NCBI GenBank assembly: GCA_937877685.1
Contig: CALFGU010000171.1
Coordinates: forward strand, 1-11,451
DNA: 11,451 nucleotides
Source of the DNA: an uncultured Prevotella sp.
GTDB taxonomy: Bacteria; Bacteroidota; Bacteroidia; Bacteroidales; Bacteroidaceae
Direction of reading: 5' to 3'
Under the pieces are notes generated by a model. The model was given only the letters and a program-made list of their open reading frames with translations, was not told the DNA's origin and did no database searches. Below, piece after piece: positions 1 to 5,410 of the stretch. The position numbers and the translations under genes were made by a program. Every line of letters starts with the position of its first letter. Position 1 is the first letter of the stretch.

Positions 1-42
1 GCAAATTTAAAAAGAAAAATATGTTGGTTCGGGAAAAATGCC

Positions 43-50
43 TAATTTTG
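43..50 (+). promoter_or_regulatory. Putative -7 promoter box of nagA
   Basis: TAATTTTG matches the Bacteroidetes -7 consensus TAnnTTTG and lies 53 bp before the nagA start codon. A TTG at 24-26 could serve as the -33 element, but its 16 bp spacing is shorter than the usual 19-21 bp. The box is seen directly; promoter activity is inferred. Confidence 0.4.
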
Positions 51-103
51 TTGCAGATAATAACAAAGCGTAAATTCTAACCATAAAATATTTTAATTAA
101 ACT

Positions 104-1261
104 ATGAAACAAATCTTAAATGGACGAATACTCACCCCTCAGGGTTGGCTCGAAAATGGTAGTGTGCTCGTTGAAGGCAATAAGATTCTTAATGTAATCA
201 ACACAAACTTGCCCGTTTCTGGTGCTGAAATCGTTGATGCAAAGGGTTGTGACATTGTACCTGGTGGTATTGAAATGCACGTTCATGGTGGCGGTGGTCG
301 CGACTTTATGGAAGGTACTGAAGAAGCATTCCGTGTTGCCGTAGATGCACACCTCCAATATGGTACAACTGCAATCTACCCCACTCTCTCTTCCTCAACC
401 GTTCCTATGATTGAAGCGGCTTTGAAGACAACTGAAAAGTTAATGGCAGAACCTGATAGTCCCATTATGGGGTTACACCTTGAAGGTCCTTACTTTAACA
501 TGAAGATGGCAGGTGCACAAATTCCTGAATGGATTAAGGCGCCCGTTAAGGAAGAGTACGAACACATTCTAGGTCTCACATCATGCCTCAAGCGCTGGGA
601 CGCAGCTCCTGAACTCGAAGGTTCAATTGATTTCATTAAGGCATGTAAAGCACATGGTGTACTTCCTAGTATTGCACATACAAAGGCAACTTACTCAGAT
701 GTCAAAGCAGCAAATGAAGCGGGTATGACTCACGCAACTCACTTCTACAACGCAATGCCTGTTGTGTATAAGAACCGAGAATTTAAGGAAGCGGGAACTG
801 TTGAAAGCATCTTTGCTGAAGAGAACATGACCGTAGAAATGATTGCCGACGGCATTCACGTACCTCCCGTAATGCTCCGAATGATCTATCAGATTAAGGG
901 TGTTGAACGCACGGCACTTGTTACTGACTCTTTGGCATGTGCTGCAGCTAATTCTGACGTAGCATTTGACCCCCGCGTTATTCTTGAAGATGGTGTTTGT
1001 AAACTCGCTGACCGCTCTGCGCTTGCTGGTAGTATTGCTACGATGGACCGTCTTGTTCGTACATGTGTTCAACAAGCGGGCATTCCTATGGAAGACGCTT
1101 GCCGCATGATTAGTGAAACGCCTGCAAAGATCATGGGCATCTATGATAAGAAGGGTTCACTTGAAGCAGGTAAGGATGCTGACATCATCATGTTTGACAA
1201 GAATCAAGAACTTACCTTTGTTATGGCAATGGGTAAGGTTGTAAGAAACGAACTTACTTAA
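104..1261 (+). CDS. nagA: N-acetylglucosamine-6-phosphate deacetylase
   Basis: This cytoplasmic amidohydrolase converts GlcNAc-6-phosphate to glucosamine-6-phosphate and acetate, the first committed step in recycling or catabolising N-acetylglucosamine. The 385 residues match the usual family length. Expected metal and catalytic positions are visible: H59-V-H61 in the first TIM-barrel strand, E127 in HLEGPY, H192 in IAHTKA, H213 in HATHFYNAM, and the catalytic D275 in VTDS. The C-terminal segment GSLEAGKDADIIMFD is the typical return to the small beta domain. The HXH pair resembles two-metal NagA enzymes such as that of Bacillus subtilis rather than E. coli NagA, which has Q/N there. The ATG at 104 begins right at the conserved N-terminal strand and no upstream in-frame start is needed. 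No nagB or transporter is next to it in the window. Family assignment is secure; metal content is inferred. Confidence 0.96.
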   Translation: MKQILNGRILTPQGWLENGSVLVEGNKILNVINTNLPVSGAEIVDAKGCDIVPGGIEMHVHGGGGRDFMEGTEEAFRVAVDAHLQYGTTAIYPTLSSSTVPMIEAALKTTEKLMAEPDSPIMGLHLEGPYFNMKMAGAQIPEWIKAPVKEEYEHILGLTSCLKRWDAAPELEGSIDFIKACKAHGVLPSIAHTKATYSDVKAANEAGMTHATHFYNAMPVVYKNREFKEAGTVESIFAEENMTVEMIADGIHVPPVMLRMIYQIKGVERTALVTDSLACAAANSDVAFDPRVILEDGVCKLADRSALAGSIATMDRLVRTCVQQAGIPMEDACRMISETPAKIMGIYDKKGSLEAGKDADIIMFDKNQELTFVMAMGKVVRNELT

Positions 1262-1279
1262 CAAGTTTAGATAAAATTA

Positions 1280-1349
1280 CTAAGATTATAAGTTCAACAA
1301 TACTGACAATTATAACCTAATCAATAAGTTGAAAACTTGTAATTCTTAG
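1280..1349. repeat. Imperfect inverted repeat after nagA
   Basis: The left arm at 1280-1298 (begins CTAAGATTATAAG) pairs with the right arm at 1328-1349 (ends GTAATTCTTAG), interrupted by small bulges and one mismatch, around a loop of about 29 nt. In the nagA mRNA it would form a long AU-rich hairpin just before the terminator. An overlapping shorter pairing, ACAAGTTT (1261-1268) with AAACTTGT (1333-1340), is also possible. It could stabilise the 3' end or be a decayed small mobile repeat; no target-site duplication is evident. Confidence 0.45.
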
Positions 1350-1359
1350 CAAAATAACT

Positions 1360-1401
1360 AAAAGAGGGTGTGCAAATTTTGTTTGACACACCCTCTTTTT
1401 T
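1360..1401 (+). terminator. Strong intrinsic terminator, probably bidirectional
   Basis: A 13-bp perfect stem, AAAAGAGGGTGTG (1360-1372) with CACACCCTCTTTT (1387-1399), can be extended by CAAA/TTTG with one bulged A, closing a 5-nt loop. The + strand stem ends in a T run (1396-1401). The minus strand also gives TTTT after the stem, so the hairpin can end both nagA and the convergent lipoprotein gene, whose stop codon begins only a few bases away. Confidence 0.85.
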
Positions 1402-1404
1402 CTA

Positions 1405-2919
1405 TTACTTATAATCAACTTGTTTAATGTCATCAGCATATATTACTTCACGCAATTGATCGGAAGTAGTTTTTACGGCATTTCGCGTAAGCTCTGGGAC
1501 ATTATAACTCTTCATGCGATAGAAGTTATGCTCAGGATCGTATTGCGGAAGGACAAAAGCTTTATAGTCTTTTCCTTGTGGATCAAAATAAGATATATAT
1601 ACGCGGGAATAACTGCCTTCTTCGCGTCGTGTAGCAACAACTATCCATCTGCCATTACTGCTCCATGTGTGGTAACTATCAGGACCTTTGCCTGAAGCAT
1701 TACTTAGAAGGCGGACACTATCTGTTTGAAGATCTTTAACATAAAGGTCTGCTTCAGGGTGCCATATATGGAATTGTCCACGATTACCTTCTGTAAAAAG
1801 CAAATAACGACCATCTGGACTCACACGTGGAACAGCAGCGCTACGACCTCGTTCTGCGCAAGCAACTTCTAATTCGGGTTCTGAGAAAGTTTTTGTTGTG
1901 GGATCGAAAGCCATGCTCATTACGTCGTAATGAAGATTGTCTATTCGTGGAATAATGCTATCTGAACGCACACTATCAGGCATTAGAGCCAGGTCGGGAG
2001 TAAATGCACGACAGAAGAAAAGGCGCTTACCATCTGACGACCAATGTGGGAATGTTTCCATATAATCCTTAGTGCGAAGGATATTTGAGATGGTGTTGTT
2101 ATTTACGTCATATAACACCAAGTCACTAGCATAGTCAATTACTTCAATCTTGCTCTTGTCGATCATGTGAAACACTTGCCCAGTTTGATTTGATGAGAAT
2201 GCTACCAGCGGAAGCGAGGGGTGCCATGTTGGGTAAACTGAATTAGCAAGAACTGAATCTGTTGTCATTTTCATCTTTTTTGCCTCACCATTCGCAACAA
2301 ATACCGTGCCTCCATGGGATGCGCGGACATGGAAAAGCATGTTTGTGGCATCAAAGTTTTGATAATTATGACAATTCACACAATGGTTGTCCTCTTCTGA
2401 AAAAGCATCATTATTTTCGTAAATCGCCTCTTCGTCAAAATTAGTAAGATTTCTCTGATAAAGACCGAGTTGACGATAAAGTTCATAACTGGGTTCGATT
2501 AAACGATAAGAGAGGAAGGAATCAATAGGCTCGGGAGCTACATAGATTTCATAGGGTTGAAAAGCGTGCCATTCTCCCTCGCGCTTCACGAATATCTTTG
2601 CGGTAATGCTTTCTCCCTTTGATGCTTCGAGAAAGGCGCGCCATTCTTCAGCGTCATAAAATAATTTATTTTCATCCGCCTGAGCAACGATTTGTTTACC
2701 TGATGCGGAAGTAATAGTTCCTGCAAATGCTTCGCCATCTGTATCTATCATCACATTGAGCGGGGCGATGTTATAGGGTATTGCTACGTCACGATAGTCA
2801 GGATAGAGAGGTGCCTCTTCGGTTAACTGTGAGAATGAAGTCGGCGCTTCTTTCGTCATCCCTCCACAGGAGGCGAGAAAGATAAGTATGAATAGAATTA
2901 GGGGCATAATATTATACAT
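1405..2919 (-). CDS. PD40/TolB-like propeller lipoprotein with one CXXCH haem-c motif
   Basis: This is a predicted exported lipoprotein of 504 residues. The N-terminus is a hydrophobic signal ending in lipobox L15-A-S-C18; it lacks the usual basic n-region, and M5 is an alternative start. A segment of about 110 residues precedes C180-V-N-C-H184, a classical covalent haem-c attachment motif and the only one in the protein. From about residue 228 on there are TolB/PD40-type blade signatures: W232-HPSLPLVAFSSN, HWSSDGKRLFF near 292, VSPDGRYLLFTEG near 366, and W419-SSNGRWIVVATRR. These indicate a beta-propeller. Function is unknown. A periplasmic or surface redox or binding role is inferred from the lipoprotein signal, the haem motif and the propeller. 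It is probably co-transcribed behind the membrane protein at 3007-4605 and ends at a strong terminator. Similar proteins are often named only TolB-like or PD40-containing. Confidence 0.85.
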   Translation of the reverse strand: MYNIMPLILFILIFLASCGGMTKEAPTSFSQLTEEAPLYPDYRDVAIPYNIAPLNVMIDTDGEAFAGTITSASGKQIVAQADENKLFYDAEEWRAFLEASKGESITAKIFVKREGEWHAFQPYEIYVAPEPIDSFLSYRLIEPSYELYRQLGLYQRNLTNFDEEAIYENNDAFSEEDNHCVNCHNYQNFDATNMLFHVRASHGGTVFVANGEAKKMKMTTDSVLANSVYPTWHPSLPLVAFSSNQTGQVFHMIDKSKIEVIDYASDLVLYDVNNNTISNILRTKDYMETFPHWSSDGKRLFFCRAFTPDLALMPDSVRSDSIIPRIDNLHYDVMSMAFDPTTKTFSEPELEVACAERGRSAAVPRVSPDGRYLLFTEGNRGQFHIWHPEADLYVKDLQTDSVRLLSNASGKGPDSYHTWSSNGRWIVVATRREEGSYSRVYISYFDPQGKDYKAFVLPQYDPEHNFYRMKSYNVPELTRNAVKTTSDQLREVIYADDIKQVDYK

Positions 2920-3006
2920 GTGTATGTTGATGTGAAAAAACTGCTTAGGCGTCGATTGTTGACTTTAGCAGCATTAGTTTTCATGAGTCTGAAGGGGAAT
3001 TTGTAT

Positions 3007-4605
3007 TTAGTTCACACCTCCTGTTGAACTCTCGGGTTTACGAACTTGATAGGGTTCGTTGTTTTCACAATAGTAGTAGTAAAAATAACTACCCAACCAA
3101 TTTTCTTTCAACTGCTTGCGCAATTCTGCCTTGTCCTTAAGGAAGGGACGTGCTTGACTAACAAAAGCTTGAAAACTGGATGCCAACACTTGGTCATTAC
3201 AAACTTCGGGGAACACTTTTTTCACTTCGTCGTTTTTCATTGAGAAAATCATAATGGCCTGACGCACGACAGGGGGAAGTTTTCCGCCACTCTTTTGGCG
3301 TAAAACGAGGGCCATGTTGATGAAGCGGTTAAGGTCCTTTGAATATAAAGTAGATGCAATTGAGGTAATAAGTGTTTGGTCAGAACCATAACTGAGTCCT
3401 ACATTATAACCTAAGAATACAGGGCGACGATAGCGCTGTTCGTAATTCGATTCAAGTGGTGCTAATTGTTTGACTTTCTTAAACTCATCATTTTGTTCAA
3501 TAAGTTCAGGAAATTGAATGAGTTCTTCACATTGTGCAACAAAATCGCCCTCAAACGGCACGGCTTTGAGTGCCTTTAAATAGCGCTTTGCCAAATCAGT
3601 TTCTTCGTTCATGATAGCACAAAGCAACATGCGCTTGTAAACGTAAATAGAGGGTCCCATCATTACATGGCGATCCATCGCCGAACGGTAGGAACTATTA
3701 ATCAAGCCCGCATAAAAATTACAATCAGCTTCATAAAGACCAGCCTCCGATTGTCCTTTCTCGCCAAGGTCAATGCCATCTTGAGGATAATCAAAAGCAA
3801 AGTCAAACAAGCGTTCCAATAATTGATTTTGTTGAACTAGAGCAATAGCATAATATGCCGCAACAGGACGCGAACCCCTGTCAGCACTTAAAGCGTCATT
3901 GATAATGCCTTCCCAATCAGACTTCAGCAAACGGTTTTGCATACGTGCACATAGTACATCGTTTTGACGAAAAACATATGTGCTTCCAATAAGCAATCCG
4001 CTGGCAATGAATGCTAAAACAAGACTTAACCAATGCGCATACTTCTGCTGAGCGAGTGTTTGCTTCTTACGAACAAATGACATGATTATCGCACATAAGG
4101 CTGCGACGATGAAGAGGATAATAGGTAAACCAATAACAAGCGAGGGCTCGTCTAAAAAATAAACGCGGGCACCACGCCATACAAAGTATGCAAGTACGCA
4201 CAATGCTGGCAAGAAAGACAATAGTTTCCATTGGCGAGACAAACCGATTGCGCGGGAGAGCAAACATGCGGAACCTACTAAAAGCACCGTCAACAAAGCA
4301 CCGCCTAACCACACATTCTTGAACACCAACATCGCAAAGCGCATTGCCCAATAAAATTCGCCAAAGGGCAAACGCATGACGTAGGTCATATTCTCCGATT
4401 GTGTTGATACGTAGCACTCTTGTTGAGCACGCTGAAAAACGTCACCATAAACAATCGTGCAAAAAGCAAAAATAAGCACCACCATCGCGACATGCGCCCA
4501 GCGATAAGGGATACGCGTAAGGAAAAATCCCTTTTTCTCCGTTTTAACGGGGGATGCAGTTTTCGCAACTTTCTGCGAATCACCGCTCATAACTTTTTTC
4601 TTCAT
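3007..4605 (-). CDS. Five-helix membrane protein with large C-terminal domain, function unknown
   Basis: The protein has 532 residues. A basic cytoplasmic N-terminus (residues 1-35, rich in lysine) precedes hydrophobic stretches near 36-57, 92-118, 126-148, 155-178 and 191-212, predicting five transmembrane helices. The remaining 320 residues are soluble and look mainly alpha-helical; segments such as PVAAYYAIALVQQNQLLERLF suggest helical-repeat (TPR-like) packing, with no catalytic motif that I recognise. By positive charge at the N-terminus and an odd helix count, the large domain would lie outside the cytoplasm. Overall it resembles the Bacteroidetes family called DUF6057, recalled from memory and not verified. 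It is the promoter-proximal gene of a likely two-gene operon with the CXXCH lipoprotein downstream (87-bp gap), so the two products may work together at the cell envelope. Confidence 0.8.
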   Translation of the reverse strand: MKKKVMSGDSQKVAKTASPVKTEKKGFFLTRIPYRWAHVAMVVLIFAFCTIVYGDVFQRAQQECYVSTQSENMTYVMRLPFGEFYWAMRFAMLVFKNVWLGGALLTVLLVGSACLLSRAIGLSRQWKLLSFLPALCVLAYFVWRGARVYFLDEPSLVIGLPIILFIVAALCAIIMSFVRKKQTLAQQKYAHWLSLVLAFIASGLLIGSTYVFRQNDVLCARMQNRLLKSDWEGIINDALSADRGSRPVAAYYAIALVQQNQLLERLFDFAFDYPQDGIDLGEKGQSEAGLYEADCNFYAGLINSSYRSAMDRHVMMGPSIYVYKRMLLCAIMNEETDLAKRYLKALKAVPFEGDFVAQCEELIQFPELIEQNDEFKKVKQLAPLESNYEQRYRRPVFLGYNVGLSYGSDQTLITSIASTLYSKDLNRFINMALVLRQKSGGKLPPVVRQAIMIFSMKNDEVKKVFPEVCNDQVLASSFQAFVSQARPFLKDKAELRKQLKENWLGSYFYYYYCENNEPYQVRKPESSTGGVN

Positions 4606-4629
4606 TTAATGATTAGTTACATTTAAATG

Positions 4630-4637
4630 CAAAAATA
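4630..4637 (-). promoter_or_regulatory. Putative -7 box for the minus-strand operon
   Basis: On the minus strand this reads TATTTTTG, fitting TAnnTTTG, 25 bp upstream of the membrane-protein start codon. No clear TTTG -33 element is seen at the expected distance. If used, the 5' leader would be only about 15-20 nt. Confidence 0.3.
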
Positions 4638-4691
4638 GTCAAAAAACCTCATTTAAAACTCCCCCACCCTTCAAATATTCATTTTTTCTGT

Positions 4692-4699
4692 TAACTTTG
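4692..4699 (+). promoter_or_regulatory. Putative -7 box of the tRNA-Arg gene
   Basis: TAACTTTG, followed by C, is a full match to TAnnTTTG and ends 18 bp before the mature tRNA 5' end, which fits a short leader removed by RNase P. The -33 region shows no TTTG. Confidence 0.45.
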
Positions 4700-4717
4700 C
4701 AAAGACTTTGCGCATGA

Positions 4718-4791
4718 GGCCCCATAGCTTAGCTGTATAGAGCGTCAGATTCCGGTTCTGAAGGTCGAGGGTTAGAATCCCTCTGGGGTCA
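4718..4791 (+). tRNA. tRNA-Arg (anticodon CCG)
   Basis: A complete 74-nt cloverleaf can be folded. The acceptor stem is GGCCCCA (4718-4724) with TGGGGTC (4784-4790), one G-U pair and discriminator A. The D stem is GCTT/GAGC with a 9-nt loop, the anticodon stem is TCAGA/TCTGA around TTCCGGT, the variable loop is 5 nt, and the T stem is GAGGG/CCCTC. Anticodon CCG at 4752-4754 reads the arginine codon CGG. The 3' CCA is not encoded, as is common in Bacteroidetes. The D loop (4731-4739) has GT where G18-G19 is expected, and the T loop (4772-4778) is TTAGAAT instead of TTCGAAT. The changed bases, position 19 (T4736) and position 56 (A4774), can still pair as U-A. All stems are intact, so the gene is probably functional. 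Confidence 0.95.
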
Positions 4792-4818
4792 CTTAGAATG
4801 TTATTGCTGAAAAAATTG

Positions 4819-4885
4819 GTGAATGGTAAATAATGAATGGTAGATGGCGATAAGGTCCATTGGTCATTGGTTCTTATCCATTCAC
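4819..4885. repeat. GAATGG direct and inverted repeat group
   Basis: TGAATGGTA occurs twice in close succession (4820-4828 region and 4834-4842), and GTGAATGG (4819-4826) is matched by its reverse complement CCATTCAC (4878-4885). ATAAG (4850-4854) and CTTAT (4873-4877) form an inner pair, with tandem CATTGGT between them. A stem-loop can form in the RNA, with either GAATGG copy as its 5' arm. It lies about 30 bp past the tRNA and has no T run, so it is not a standard terminator. Confidence 0.45.
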
Positions 4886-4981
4886 TAATGCTCTTTAATA
4901 TGAATGTTTTTGTATATTTTTGCTCCTATTGAAACCATGGATGCTTACACAAACTTAATTCTTTGATTTACTAGGAGTAAT

Positions 4982-5022
4982 TTAGTTTAAATTAAAAGTA
5001 ACTTAGTTTAAACTAAAAGTAA
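4982..5022. repeat. Tandem 21-bp repeat with TTAGTTTAAACTAA palindrome
   Basis: TTAGTTTAAATTAAAAGTAA (4982-5001) is followed at a 21-bp period by TTAGTTTAAACTAAAAGTAA (5003-5022), differing at one base. The second copy contains the perfect 14-bp palindrome TTAGTTTAAACTAA (5003-5016); the first is the same palindrome with one change. The 21-bp period is two helical turns, the arrangement expected for two dimers binding side by side. A decayed third copy sharing GTAACTTAGT lies at 5226-5235. Confidence 0.7.
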
Positions 5023-5261
5023 GATAATTTTGATTAAGAGTTAGTTTGTTTGCCCCCTCCTTAAGTACGCGACTCACAAAATTTATTTTTGATTAAAATC
5101 ATAAATTGTAAAACTGTAAAACAGCACAAAACTTTAAATTTCTCCTAACATTTCTTGATAAAAGCTAAATCTTTTTTTACAGTCAGATACTTGAAAATCT
5201 AACAATTTCAACTTTTAATTAAAGCGTAACTTAGTATAGATTCTGGTAATTATTTCTACAA

Positions 5262-5321
5262 AAACTAAATATCTTAGTTTATTTTATTTAAGGAGAAATT
5301 AGTTTACCTAACATTAGTTTA
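5262..5321. repeat. Second cluster of TTAGTTTA motifs before the helicase gene
   Basis: AAACTAA (5262-5268) and TTAGTTT (5274-5280) form an inverted pair with 5-bp spacing, followed by TTAGTTTA at 5299-5306 and 5314-5321. The last copy ends 16 bp before the putative -7 box at 5338, where a -33 element would be contacted. An operator function is inferred from the repetition and location. Confidence 0.55.
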
Positions 5322-5337
5322 TATGCTCAGATAAATC

Positions 5338-5345
5338 TAATTTTG
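5338..5345 (+). promoter_or_regulatory. Putative -7 box of the helicase gene
   Basis: TAATTTTG matches TAnnTTTG and lies 65 bp before the helicase start, which would give a leader of roughly 55-60 nt. It is the -7-like box nearest to the gene; others in this AT-rich stretch may be chance matches. Confidence 0.35.
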
Positions 5346-5410
5346 TAAAGATGAAGATACCCAAGCATTTTCGGGAGAGAGAACGTAATAATGTTTAAAT
5401 ATGAATAAAG

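Larger units (their letters stand above)
4792..5410. other. AT-rich intergenic region rich in short repeats
   Basis: About 620 bp lie between the tRNA and the helicase gene with no convincing coding sequence in any frame. The stretch is strongly AT-rich compared with both neighbours. It holds a group of GAATGG/CCATTC repeats (4819-4885), many TTAGTTTA copies in both orientations (4982-5321), a repeated TTTTGATTAA (5028-5037 and 5087-5096), a tandem TGTAAAAC (5107-5122), a 9-bp inverted pair ACTGTAAAA/TTTTACAGT (5113-5121 and 5175-5183), and -7-like boxes at 4915, 5025, 5084 and 5338. It may be a large regulatory region, hold a small RNA, or be decayed DNA downstream of a tRNA. I see no attachment-site duplication of the tRNA 3' end and no recombinase gene. 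Confidence 0.6.

Noticed and set aside
695..1075. Open frame of 126 codons antisense to nagA
   Set aside because: Entirely within nagA, composition follows the complement of nagA codons, no start or promoter support.
4982..5321. CRISPR-like array
   Set aside because: The repeated unit is 8-20 bp, occurs in both orientations and at irregular spacing, with no uniform spacers and no cas genes.
5003..5321. Invertible promoter (phase switch) between TTAGTTT and AAACTAA copies
   Set aside because: The exact inverted arms are only 7-8 bp, there are several alternatives, and no invertase gene is in the window.
4718..5410. Genomic island inserted at the tRNA gene
   Set aside because: No duplicated tRNA 3' segment downstream, no integrase, and the genes that follow look like ordinary chromosomal genes.
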